Shown: positions 10,333 through 20,087 of the stretch, in pieces
Layout of the letters: each line of letters opens with the position of its first letter
How positions within the stretch are numbered: position 1 is the first letter of the stretch
Source of the DNA: Plakobranchus ocellatus
Lineage: Eukaryota > Mollusca > Gastropoda > Plakobranchidae
Assembly: GCA_019648995.1 (NCBI GenBank)
Contig: BLXT01000140.1
Span: 589,613-611,491, forward strand
Length of the DNA stretch: 21,879 nt
Direction of reading: 5' to 3'
Made by a program: the position numbers and the translations under genes
Notes under the pieces: model-generated
What the model saw: the letters and a program-made list of their open reading frames with translations, nothing else
Told to the model about the DNA's origin: nothing
Databases searched by the model: none

Positions 10333-11264
10333 CGTACGTAAGGGCTAGTGATCTGGACCTTTGAAGAACATTATTGTTTGTGACGGTGTATGTAAGAACT
10401 ATTTTTATTATAACTGTATATGAGATGATCGAGATTTGATTAACACTGCTCGTGTCTGAGCTGAGGACATAAATATATGAACATTCCCTGAACATTTAGA
10501 GATTTACCCTACTGCTCTCAACAAGCTTCTACGGACAAGAATCGTCGATGGATTAAATAGTTAGAAGCGTGTGCATGTGCGAGTGATTAGAGTGAGGGTT
10601 GTATTTATAAGTCTTCTTGATTTATGAAGTAGTTTTTCGGGGAGAGTTTCCTCGGGGGTGGATTGATTTGTATTAACTTCATTTAATTGTGTAATAAAGT
10701 TATCTCGTAACGCTTAGCAGATTACTCTGTATTGTCGCGCCTGCGTGCGTGGACATTTGTATTTGGCTCACCTCGTATCTATCTCCTTCTTTGTGTAACT
10801 TTTCTACTTCTTTATATATTTATCTGTTTATGATAATATAGTTTTTCTATCGCCTATTCCCGGTGTTCTGCCTTTGATTGTGTGAACCTCTTGTTGCAGT
10901 CGATGTGATTGAGTTATTTACAGTGGTTGTTGTTTATGTTGTGTCTAGCCGTTTACAGGCTGTGTTTGCCCCCAACAGTCACGTTCAAACTTGTCCACTC
11001 CAAGATGGCCATACAGGTGATAGTCGGATGGTGCCACGTCGGTGCAAGATGTTGCTGGTCTCTATTGTTAGACACTAGATGGATTCAAAGAACCTGGGCG
11101 AGGGAAAAAAGTGGAGTTTTGATAAAATATCCTTCGACATGACAGTGCAGCGCCTCACATGGCCAGGTTGATGAATGGTTGAAATGATCGATATGGATTG
11201 GATGTTATACCAGATCCACCTCACAGTGTCGACTTCGTATCATTTACACAGATTTTAGTAATAT
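10333..11264. other. noncoding stretch, possible promoter or LTR-like block
   Basis: No gene is recognised. An ATAAATATATG word (near 10469) and an AATAAA (near 10693) are ordered as in a transcription unit or a solo LTR, but no TG...CA ends or target-site duplication were seen. A 66-codon frame at 10878-11078 is discussed under rejected items. Confidence 0.4.
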
Positions 11265-11396
11265 GTTGGGGACACAATGGATAGCTAATCCAACCCGAGA
11301 TCTACAGGGACCTAGCCACTGATGCCCTGGCCTGACGAAGAGTTTGAAAGCCTGAGATCAGCTTGTTGCGGAATGGCTTTATACGAAAAAAAAAAA
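11265..11396 (+). mobile_element. degraded tRNA-derived SINE with A tail
   Basis: The head keeps ACAATGGATAGC, matching the A-box side of the SINE at 17671, but its B box is lost. The body CCTGACGAAGAGTTTGAAAG followed by CCTGAGATCA and a GAATGGCT word aligns with the body of the 17671-17821 element (CCTGACGGAGGGCCTGAAAG, CCGAGATCA, GCTGGCT). An A11 run at 11386-11396 is the tail. Same SINE family, older copy. Confidence 0.7.
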
Positions 11397-11639
11397 TCAA
11401 ATTGGTCCCTCAATTGCTTAGTTTTAACGAGACAAAGTGAACGAGTATATTTTCTCAGTGCAAAATCTTTCCAATTTCTTCCATAGTTATTTGCCTCGAG
11501 TATTTTCCCGCCGATGTTTTCTTCAGAAAATACTTAACCCCATTAACTATTTGTGTTTACGTTATCTTTAATTTTGCTTACCGTGTACATACGTTTTCAC
11601 CTCACGGCTTTCTCATTACGGTAAAAAGGAAATTTTGAC

Positions 11640-12536
11640 TCCTGTGATTTTTTTCAAAATGTCTCACATCTTTTCCAACTGCGTATGCGTTAAAAATTTA
11701 TATAAAAATTATTTTCTGTCTATGTCCACTTCGTTTGCCTTCAATTTTTTTCCAGTAAAGCAAACTGTTCTAATCCCTTTTGACGGCAAATATGTTTAAA
11801 AATTCAAATTGTCTCCGGCTTATGGTTTTATTTTTTATTAATGATCGCTCAAGATTAGCTTCTTGCGTTGCCGATTCATAAAACATTTTTTTTCAATCCA
11901 TGATATCCTTCTCACTTCCTAATAAATCACAACTCAACTACTTTCAGTTTTTATACCTTGTTTAATGTCCAAAACTTAATTTTCTTATAGTATTACTGAC
12001 CATACAAATGTTTCCACTGCTCTAACTTTATCGCCTACACGCATGCTTGTTTGTCCGCATTGATTTCATTTTTTGGAATGAACGTTTGCCCATGGCTATA
12101 ATTTTGCTCATTTCACTTTTGCACCTACCATCTGATGTTATCAGGTGCCTCAATATATTGGATTTTGTTATTTGTTGGTATGTTCTTCTCTGCTAACGTA
12201 ATGACTTCTATATTTTCAGGATTTCTTTGAAATAAACATAAATTTCCTTCTTTGTTGATTTGTTGGTTTTTCCAATTCAGAGCCAGACCCATTTTTTCAC
12301 TGTCCGAAAAAGAGTATCTAAAAGTTCTTGAAGTTGTTCACCAGATTTTGCCATCAAAACTGTACACCTGCCTATCAGAATTAATTATGTTAATTTTCTC
12401 CATTTCCGTTTTGCCAGAAATATCATTTAGATTTCTCAATATTATTTTCCTATACAGGTTAAAAAGATCAGTCACTTCAGCAAAATATACATACACAAAA
12501 TCTTTTTTACGTGTTAAAGCTGACGCAGTATATTTT
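11640..12536 (-). pseudogene. decayed LINE reverse transcriptase fragment
   Basis: Read on the minus strand, several short blocks in changing frames match the ordered landmarks of a LINE RT. DLFNLY (12469-12452) is followed by RKIILRNLNDI. The position of the catalytic YADD box (12374-12364) is ruined by a stop codon, a substitution and a base loss. Next come SGEQLQELLDT (12345-12313), SEKMGLALNWK (12301-12269), RRQFEFL (11817-11797) and KIEGKRSGHRQ (11748-11716). This is the order from RT palm and thumb to the C-terminal region in RTE-like or related LINEs. The upstream RT and endonuclease are absent, so the copy is 5'-truncated, as is typical of LINEs. Numerous stops and frameshifts show it is dead. 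Clade assignment is tentative; the LINE identity is fairly secure because of motif order. Confidence 0.75.
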
Positions 12537-12540
12537 TAAT

Positions 12541-13204
12541 TATAGAGATAAGCGCTATATGTATCGTGTTGGTGACTGGCGGCGGAATAGTTTGATCTGG
12601 GATACAACTAGTGTTGAATCCTAATGTATGAAAGCGAATTTTGCCTTGTTCAACTTGCTTATCCTCCGTAACGAAGTCATGTTGATTAATGCTTAGTAAA
12701 GTTTTTGTGGATATAGTCCGCTCTCAACAGGGTAAAATCTCAGAGTTTCCTGTCCGTATTTACGTAAAGAGTCGATTTTTCTCCGTCCTTTTGTAAGTTT
12801 GTTTTATGAGAATTTATAGATGAAATCTTTGACTTATCTCATAATGTTCATTTATGCGTGAATTAAAAACAAATGTTTAGTTTTACCTTCCTTTCAAGAG
12901 CTCATGGTTGTTAACACTTTCTTTTTTTTTTTCGCGAATTTATTTTTTAATTGATGTCCTGTTGTGAAAATGTTAATATTCATAGCAGTAAATCGTACAC
13001 ATTTTCACCGTAAAAATTTTGGTGACCAGATATTTACTTGCCACATTTATTGAACAAAGTTGAAAAGAAGTAAAAGGATCCCATCTTGGTCAAGGCATTT
13101 GGGAATCACCAGAAGGTATTTGCACACAGCATTCGGAGGTAATTTGCTGTTGTTTCCTTGCTATCTTACTTTCCTTGGGTCTTAAGAGATTTTTTTTTAT
13201 CCCT
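12541..13204. other. noncoding stretch
   Basis: No continuation of the LINE open frame and no other gene was recognised. Confidence 0.5.
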
Positions 13205-13320
13205 TTAATGCTGGAAAAAAAATATTCTTGGCCAGGTTTTGAGCCTCGGACTCCCACGTGGTAGCCTTAGTTTTCAGACGAGTTGCTTTTATCCCTTATG
13301 GTGTATGTGAACAAAGTTAG
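13205..13320 (-). mobile_element. degenerate tRNA-derived SINE head
   Basis: On the minus strand a tRNA-like stretch has an A-box-like TAAGGGATAAAAG (13298-13286), then ACTCGTCTGAAAACTAAGG, then CACGTGGGAGTCCGAGG, then a B-box-like GGCTCAAAACC (13245-13235). The B box deviates at one position from GWTCRANNC. The order and spacing fit a tRNA-derived retroposon rather than a working tRNA gene. Confidence 0.5.
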
Positions 13321-13512
13321 TGTCTGTGGACCTTTATTACTTTATATTCGTAAAATTACCGCAAGAGCATTCTCTGTGTGTTTCGTGATTTTTCCTTTCT
13401 GAGAGAGATAAAATATTACCTATTATGATATCTAAAGTCTATTTCACAAGTCGGGCGTATCCACTGCTATGCAACATACCAATTGTTTTATCCCTGTTTT
13501 TCCCTTGCACCC

Positions 13513-13515
<3 letters not shown>

Positions 13516-13574
<59 letters not shown>
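13516..13574. repeat. (AT)n microsatellite
   Basis: Uninterrupted AT dinucleotides for about 59 bp. The Tyr-Ile repeat frames on both strands come from it and are not genes. Confidence 0.97.
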
Positions 13575-13583
<9 letters not shown>

Positions 13584-15724
13584 GATCACAGAGAATAACA
13601 GAAAGAACTGTCGTTTGTGTCTGCACGTTTAATTCATTATTTAGAGAAAAGAAAACGAAAAAAGAAAAACGGGTAAGAAAAAAGTCACAATTGTCAAATT
13701 TTTTATCATGAGATTGTTTTACTACTCCTTTTTATTGTTGAAGAAAAATATAGTAATAGACAAAACTGGCCCGAGAAATAAAAAGAAATGAAACAAAGTG
13801 AAACAACAGAATGTATACATTGTAACATTTTACCTTAAGGTTTATTCTGTATAGAAGATATTATGACACATCAACAAAGATAGAAGCCAAACATATTGAA
13901 AGTGTGATGTTTATTTTTTTCTTGAACTCTTACTGCAAATACAAAATTCATGGAAGAGAATTTAGCAAGACTGTATACCAAACTTTTTCCAGTGAGATAT
14001 ATTTTAAATTACTAAAAACTAAAATTACTCAGCACGCACAGTTCATGTTCAACCGATTGTATTTCTTAACAGACAAATAATAAAATAAATCAAATTGCCA
14101 TTCTCTGGCTCAGGCAGGCTTACATTCCCACGAAGTAATCAGAGTTGGTTGACAGTAACATTCACGACTACGGTATATCATATAAAAGAAAACAAATAAT
14201 TCATGCACTGAGGCAAAGGCAACGCACTCCTAGTAACACACGTAGGAGTGCGCATAAAAATACAATCCCTGTGCGTGCTGGTAACTCAAATTATAGATTC
14301 GCAAAAAAATTACCAACAAAAACAAGCCTAAATACTACTTTAAAAAACCCAGTATTTTGAAACATCTGCTGCAATAGAATGCAGTCATTCTTTTCTCACC
14401 AGTTACCATTTCTGCCTTGACAACCTACTTTCAAAACTGACATTTCCGTTCAGCATCAGCTGGAAAAGATTGAAAAGTGTTATATTGTGAATCAACTCAG
14501 TTTGCTTCATTGTATGTGGACTGCCATTAACACTGCCCGTTTCTATGACATCCTCAATCTAAATTTTGCAAATCTTGTTTCCTCCTTCTCCATACTCCTT
14601 TTGTTTTGTTTTTTCTTCTTGGTATTTTTTTTCTCTTTTTCTTAAAGAAAAGGCCCTTAAACAATTTACAGCAGCACTATTGACTTAGCATTAAGACTGA
14701 TGACTGAGCAAGAAGTTTCCAAGTTATGGCAGCCAGATTCAGCTTAATGGCCTTACTATCAATAATTATGGCAAAAAAAGAGAAAAAAAATACAACGGTT
14801 TGAACTGTAACTAGACCTACTTTTGCCTCTTCCCACTGGCAGAGAAAAAACCGGATAAGTGTCAAATGAGACTTTTTTTTTCAGAAATATATACGACGAC
14901 ATTGAGTTATTCTATTTGCATTGTATTGAGGAAATTAATTATGAATTGTTGTATACAAAACGCTTAGCCAGTAGATAAATCATGGTATCTAGAATTCATG
15001 CAAGTAAAAATGGGTGTTTCAAAATTTATTTCTGTTACTCAATCTTATCATGGCAACATCAAATACGTGAGAAACTCTTGGCATGGCTTACCAACAATAC
15101 ATGATAACCAGCAAACATCTCAGGACTTCATGTTCTTATCCTATATTTATCCATTCCACGCGCCTAGACCCACCAGCAACACACTTTTTCGTATAACGGT
15201 ATATATAGCCCACCGCATAGCATTGGTCCTGGGGAGTTGTCATTCTGCAATCTTGAAATTAAAAAAAAAAATCAAGACATGATTCAAATCCTTGAATTTG
15301 AAATATACTTAATGCGAGTTATGTATGGTAATAAGTGACATAGGGTGGCACTTTTTTATTATTTAATTTTTTTTTTTTGATTGAAATATTTTGACACATT
15401 GAAGCGATGCAATAAGGCATCTCAATAATTTTGCATCGAAGTCAAGAAATTAGGGTAAACTACTTTTTACTGGTATTTGAAAAAATGTATTTCTTTTTAA
15501 TGGAATGTCTATTCCAATTTCATTTTAATTAAGTGTTGATTGATTAAATGGATGGTGCTGTTTGCAAATCTTCATACATTTTATACATGCATACTTATTT
15601 CGGATTTAACCGCGACATATTTTCCTATGCAATTAAAAATTGAAAAACAATCTCAGACAGAAGGGACACACGCAAAATCAACTTATTGAATCTCTCATGG
15701 CAAGACAAAAGAAATTGGCACTTA
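13575..15724. other. noncoding AT-rich stretch
   Basis: No gene is recognised. Short frames at 14145-14360 and 14998-15282 lack domains. A perfect hairpin is at 14223-14252. An A11 run near 15259-15269 could be an old retroposon tail without a recognisable head. Confidence 0.5.
14223..14252. repeat. perfect 10-bp hairpin
   Basis: CGCACTCCTA (14223-14232) and TAGGAGTGCG (14243-14252) are exact reverse complements around a 10-base loop. It is not followed by a T run and lies in noncoding DNA, so no terminator or RNA role is claimed. Confidence 0.7.
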
Positions 15725-16116
15725 TTCTTCCCTTCATTTGTATTTTATTGTTATGCATAGAGCTGCTTGGAAATAAAACTGTTTGGCCTAGTATGAATTA
15801 AAGTTCAATTATTTTCTTGTTTAATCCATCGCATTTACGTTGTTTTGCATAAAAACACATTGATAATTATTATTGTCACAAGCATACACTTTTGTATAAG
15901 TCGGATGATTTTCATACTAAAAGAGGGGTTTTAGCATAGCTCTATTGACATTTAGGTAAGCGTGACCTTTAATTTCTTATCATGATCTGTAGCCTTTGAA
16001 CGCTTTTTGAAGCCGTACGTCACTGGAAATGTTAGGTAGACACTTGACTCCTTTGGCCACACATTTTGTGCAGTCAATCCTTAGGCAAACGTTATGCTCA
16101 ACAAGATTGAATGCAC
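15725..16116 (-). CDS. exon 4: C-terminal Cys cluster and 3' UTR
   Basis: Coding part 16116-15980 encodes residues 73-116, with Cys82, 87, 90 and 97 and the ending QKAFKGYRS, then TGA. The 3' UTR is AT-rich. An AATAAA at 15749-15744 suggests cleavage near 15725; an AUUAAA only 7 bases after the stop (15973-15968) is a less likely signal. Confidence 0.6.
15744..15749 (-). promoter_or_regulatory. polyadenylation signal AATAAA
   Basis: A canonical hexamer on the minus strand about 230 bases past the stop codon of the secreted-protein gene. Position and strand fit, but cleavage was not observed. Confidence 0.5.
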
Positions 16117-19100
16117 CTGGTTTTCAATTTCTTGACTACGTGCTAAAACTCCCCAATGGGACGTTTCCCATACATGATTTTCAATTTTAAGCTTATTGTC
16201 AAGGTGTTCCTGAAATGTACACAGTTCTCTCACAACATCTAAAATAAATCGGGTAGATATTTCACCGTGATCATTCCTTATTATATCCTCAAATGTTTTT
16301 TTTTTCTTTTGAAAAACACGCCTAATTTCCTTTTTTTGTATTGAAACAAGTTCATGAATTTTATGGTCCTTCGTTCATGGAGATATTTGAATTGTCCATG
16401 AAGTGTGTGATCTCAGACTTTAGAGTTACTGTCAACCAACCGAGGAGTAAGTGTGTTTATGAGGAGGAGAATGAGGGTCTCAAAATCATCAAACCGAGAG
16501 AGTTTGCATTAACAAAGTGCTGAGAGAATAGTTACAAAAAATTGATACAAAATGTTGAGGATCTTTTTTTTTTCTTTTTGTGAAAGTGACGTAACTGATA
16601 CTTATATTGCACATCACGAAAAGTAAAAGAAATAACCATTTATCACTAATATAAAGATCTATATGAAGGAAAAATTCAGCTCAGGACATTTTTTCCTTAT
16701 TCGAAATTATACAAAGGTATGAAGAAGAAATGTAAAATGTTCCGACATTATTTACCTGAAGATATGTACGTGATATCTCCATCCGTACATTTAACGAGGT
16801 GGCATGTTGTCGCCGTGTAAACGTTGTGTCTTTGTCCGTGTGCAAGACTGCTTACAGTAGAACCATCATTCCATGTGCAATCTGAAGAAAGAGAAGAGAT
16901 AACCCATCTAACTGTTCGACTTCTCAATATAAACATAACATTTATTGAAGTGCTGTTCTTATGACAGTATAAAATTAACATTTATTGAAATGGTGTACTT
17001 GTGACAGTATAAAATTAACATTTATTGAAATGGTGTACTTATGACAGTATAAACATAACATTTTTTGAAGTGGTGTAATTATGACAGAATAAACATAAAT
17101 TTTTTTGAAGTAGTGTAATTATGACAGTATAAACATAACATTTATTAAAGTGCTGTTCTTATGACAGTATAAAGATAACAATTTTTGAAGCGGTGTACTT
17201 ATGACATTATAAAGATAACATTTATTGAAGCGGTGTACTTATGATTATTAAAAGCTTTCAAATTTACAATTCACTAACATTAGCTCTGAATATGATTACA
17301 CTATGACCAAGTTAATAAGTAGATAGATTTAATGGAGGTGGGCTGACTCATCTGGTGGGTCAATGGGCCACCTGTGAGAAATCCGAGGTTCAAATCCCAG
17401 ACTGGGATAGGACTATGCCTACCCAGCACTATATGCGTAGCTTGGTCTCTTCAGAATGCCGTATGCCAAGAATAGCAGGACCCTACTGATTACCCGACGC
17501 TTGGACGGTGCATAGGACCACTTTATTTATAGACTAAACATCATGGACACTGCATTATAATTTGCAACGGCGGACAGGATCTAACTCAAAAAAGAAATAT
17601 TTATTTGATTCAAAATTTATATTGTTTAATTTCTCTTTATTCTCTGTTTAGACATGTGGAAAGAAATTTAGAGGGCTTTATTGGTTCAATGGATAACGAA
17701 CTCGCCCTGAGATTTGCTGTCGCGGGTTCAAATCCTGCCACCGACACTCTAGCCTGACGGAGGGCCTGAAAGGCCGAGATCATCTCTTTGAGAGCTGGCT
17801 ATCAGAATCCAAATAAAAAAATCTCACTTAGGTTTTGAGAATAATTGTTTTGCTATTTTCTACAATTGTATGAGTTTGATTGTCTATCAATTTTTTTTGC
17901 CTTTAAAGTCCATTAATAAAATAATATAATTAAAATATAATGAAAAAAGATTCCAACTTAAGTCTAACTGGCAATAAAAAAGATTACAACTCTTAGCTGT
18001 ATTATCATCGAACGATGATTTGATATTTTCTCAAAGGAAGACTCCACTCCAGTACAAATGACAAAAATCAGTCCTGAATTTGGTTTATGCCACCGCTAAC
18101 CCACAATTAATCAAGCAAGTTTGACTTTAGCTATTCATTAGAAATGGAACGACTAAAATGTTCAGTTCAAATCAACAAAAGAGTTTAAGGCAAAATAGGG
18201 CAAAGTGTAATTGCAAACACATTCAGAAAAGAGACACAAAGGACGAAATTAAAAAAAAAAACAGAAAAGAGCCAAGACTATTGGAGAAAAAAAAAGAATT
18301 GAGCTATAAAGAAACACTTCAAGTAAAATTGATTCTAGGGGAGAAAAAAAATATGCATTAGGGATGTAGAAAATTAATATTTAACAACAAAGATAATCAC
18401 AATTATTATGGAAGGGGTTGTAGGATGGTATGATTACCCTGATTTGATGAACTCCGGCGGATGCAAACAGCCACGCAAAGAAACACACAGATTACCGCAT
18501 TATACACCTGGATAAAAAAAATATTTTAGCTGAATAGTTTGAAGCTGTTAGTATGTCCTCAACACTTGAAAGTGAACAATACGTGACAAAATGATTTGAA
18601 ATATTGAAGATTATTACACAAATATTTCTTAAAAGGCCACGTGAAAGTTTTTTTCTTCCTTTTTTTATGTATATTTTAAATAAACATGCAGTGACTACGG
18701 GGCAAAAATACTTTCTTGGTTTCGTGCACCGTTAGCAAGAAAGTTCTTTTTCTTTAATCTTATTTCAAGAATGCTATCGATCGTAACTAAACGACAGGGC
18801 TGAAATAAGGAGAGATTGATCATTTTACTTGGAATGATTATCATGAAGTTTAAATATTTCTCAACAATACATATTTTAAACTGAGTGCGTGATATACACG
18901 AAGAAATCAGATAGGTTTTTATTCGCGTCTGAATCTATCAATAATTCAACAGTAAAACAAAATAATCTGGATACTGAAAAATTTCTAAAATAGGCGAAAT
19001 TGGAGAAGTTTGATCGAGACTAGTTTGAAATTACTAGACTATGAACTTTCAGAACACTATTGACCAGAAAGAGAGAATTTGTATTTTTATATGCTGAGAT

Positions 19101-20010
19101 TTGGGGAAAAAAACTTAAGCCCCACTTTGAATACTTTTTATCTTTTTAAAATTGAAGCAGCAAAAATATTCTGCTTTGAAATATAAATATTATCAAAAGA
19201 TAGAATCAATGATATCTTATTCATTTTAGCTAAAGGAATTAGAATGCTAAAAGCAGTGAATATCGTCCTAAGCCTTATTTTGTCTGATAATGCAGTATCA
19301 AAATTCTGTAAGGCAACATGACAAATTCAACCAGAGAGTGCCATTTAGGATAATTGAACTGTAAACATAATGTATTAGCTGACAATTTATCCTTTATAAT
19401 CAAATAGGCCTTATTTTGTCATCACCTTTCTGTAAAACTAAATGCACAAGTCTGAAGATTCATCATCAACAAAAATTATATTTTTGAGGAACTTTCAGCA
19501 CGAAGGTATCCTCGATGATCTTTTTATAACTTTTAGATTAACCTCATATTTGTTTATTCCATTATTTCTTTTAAGAAAGTGTACCCTTAATGAGATATAC
19601 AGAAAACGCGATCAGGTTATTTTAATAGAAGCCATGAAAATCAACCTTGTTTCTTTCTTTAAAAGGTCTCTTTTCCTCTGATTTAAACAAAGCTAATTAA
19701 ATCCAACAATTTTCTTAGAATTCGTGTTCTGTAAATACAAACACCAAGATTACATCTTTCAAGTAAAATTGTTCATGTTGTTTCGAAAATACTTACATTT
19801 AACTTATATTTTTAGCTGCTTTTATATCATTTGGTCAAAAGATAACATTTTACTAACGATTACCATCCCTAAACCAAAAGTGTTATAAAAACTACTATGA
19901 AGGTGCTTTGCTTTACAATCAAGATGCGAAATTACAAAATGTCATGACTCAAAACTATATAAAATATAGCTAGTATAAAGAAACAGTCTTACCATACAAG
20001 ATGACGCCAT
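15980..20010 (-). CDS. secreted cysteine-rich protein, 116 aa, four exons
   Basis: Spliced coding sequence on the minus strand: 20010-19993, 18507-18438, 16881-16756, 16116-15980 (351 nt including TGA). It starts MASSCMVYNA; the ATG has AAAA before and G after, and an in-frame TAA lies upstream. Donors are ATG|gtaaga, CAGG|gtaatc and CAG|gtaaat. Acceptors are ttttatccag, ctctttcttcag and a weaker ttgaaaaccag. Phases 0, 1 and 1 all match. Residues 11-21 (VICVFLCVAVC) form a signal core, probably cleaved near 21/22, followed by the dibasic Arg23-Arg24. The mature part has Cys at 31, 56, 61, 82, 87, 90 and 97 and one N-glycosylation sequon (N100-I-S). The CTWNDG start and the C-x4-CTDGD block loosely resemble a single von Willebrand C-like module; this is tentative and one Cys is unpaired. 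Function is unknown. It is probably an extracellular peptide or small binding protein. No paralogue is seen in the window. Confidence 0.72.
16117..16755 (-). other. intron 3 (phase 1)
   Basis: A 639-bp intron from gtaaataat to an acceptor with a poor pyrimidine tract (AAATTGAAAACCAG). The frame upstream of that AG has an in-frame TGA, so this AG is the only one that keeps Gly72-Ala73 in phase. Confidence 0.55.
16756..16881 (-). CDS. exon 3: symmetric 1-1 cysteine-rich module
   Basis: A 126-base exon completing Asp30 and encoding Cys31 to Ser71, plus the first base of Gly72. Both flanking introns are phase 1, the usual phase of shuffled extracellular modules. It holds Cys31, Cys56 and Cys61 and the TWNDG and CTDGD turns. 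It is richer in G, C and CpG than the flanking introns, and all sense codons are continuous between two canonical splice sites. This is the best supported exon of the gene. Confidence 0.8.
16921..17244. repeat. 40-bp intronic tandem array, ~8 copies
   Basis: The word ATGACAGTAT recurs at 16961, 17001, 17041, 17081 (variant), 17121, 17161 and 17201 (variant), exactly 40 bp apart. The unit is about ATGACAGTATAAACATAACA followed by TTTATTGAAGTGGTGTACTT. The first unit, from 16921, is diverged at its start. In the gene's sense strand the TTTATT part reads AATAAA; it is intact in five of eight units (16941, 16981, 17021, 17141, 17221). Confidence 0.93.
17338..17530 (+). mobile_element. tRNA-derived SINE (second family)
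   Basis: The tRNA-like head has an A-box-like TGGGTCAATGG (17356-17366, one mismatch) and a perfect B box GGTTCAAATCC (17387-17397). The body lacks the GCCTGACG...GAGATCA tail of the neighbouring SINE and instead contains GCGTAGCTTGGTCTCTTCAG and a GGACGGTGCATAGGACC end, so it is a different family. Boundaries are approximate. It is inserted in intron 2, antisense to the gene. Confidence 0.65.
17671..17821 (+). mobile_element. tRNA-derived SINE with A-rich tail
   Basis: A box TGGTTCAATGG (17682-17692) and B box GGTTCAAATCC (17725-17735) both fit the pol III consensus exactly. The body GCCTGACGGAGGGCCTGAAA and CCGAGATCATC is shared with the SINE at 11265-11396. The tail is AAATAAAAAAA. Less decayed than the 11265 copy. 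It lies in intron 2, antisense to the gene. Confidence 0.8.
18438..18507 (-). CDS. exon 2: signal peptide core
   Basis: Seventy bases flanked by ttttatccag and gtaatcat. It encodes VYNAVICVFLCVAVCIRRSS and three more residues to Gln29, plus the first base of Asp30. The adjacent alternative AG|GGTAATC would break the frame; only the CAGG|gtaatc donor joins exon 3 in phase. Confidence 0.7.
18508..19992 (-). other. intron 1 (phase 0)
   Basis: A 1485-bp AT-rich intron running from gtaagactg to ttttatccag. No repeat family or other gene was recognised inside. A frame at 19442-19681 on the plus strand is considered noise. Confidence 0.6.
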
Positions 20011-20062
20011 TTTTGAAGCAATGATGATTACTTAAAACGAAGGAGCGGTTTAATCAGGAATG
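19993..20062 (-). CDS. exon 1: 5' UTR plus first six codons
   Basis: The 5' end is estimated at about 20062, some 30 bases after the TATA-like box; it is not directly visible. Coding starts at 20010 (ATG GCG TCA TCT TGT ATG) and the exon ends exactly on the second ATG before the strong donor gtaaga at 19992. Initiation at either Met would stay in frame; the first has the better context. Confidence 0.65.
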
Positions 20063-20087
20063 AAAAAACTTAGCGTTCGTTTCTCAG

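Larger units (their letters stand above)
16882..18437 (-). other. intron 2 (phase 1) with SINEs and 40-bp array
   Basis: A 1556-bp intron. It contains two plus-strand SINEs (17338-17530 and 17671-17821), the 40-bp tandem array (16921-17244) and an A-rich frame at 18158-18361 that is low-complexity noise. The acceptor has a good pyrimidine tract (TATCTCTTCTCTTTCTTCAG). Confidence 0.6.

Noticed and set aside
10440..10740. Solo LTR suggested by TATA-like word and AATAAA order
   Set aside because: No terminal TG/CA, target-site duplication, primer-binding site or second copy seen.
10857..11078. Frame with hydrophobic VVVVYVV stretch after an acceptor-like CTCTTGTTGCAG
   Set aside because: A phase 1 acceptor and a weak GTGATA donor can be drawn, but no partner exons were found and no family is recognised; kept only as a weak possibility.
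12252..12539. 95-codon plus-strand frame
   Set aside because: Antisense to the LINE RT relic; openness is explained by the codon pattern of the opposite strand.
13444..13711. Tyr-Ile repeat frames over (AT)n
   Set aside because: Microsatellite translation on both strands.
16341..16523. 60-codon plus-strand frame with GTAAGT inside
   Set aside because: Lies within intron 3 of the minus-strand gene, no domain recognised, no convincing acceptor; could be a relic but unsupported.
17671..17745. Functional tRNA gene
   Set aside because: Good A and B boxes, but no convincing cloverleaf or acceptor stem, and a SINE body and A-rich tail follow.
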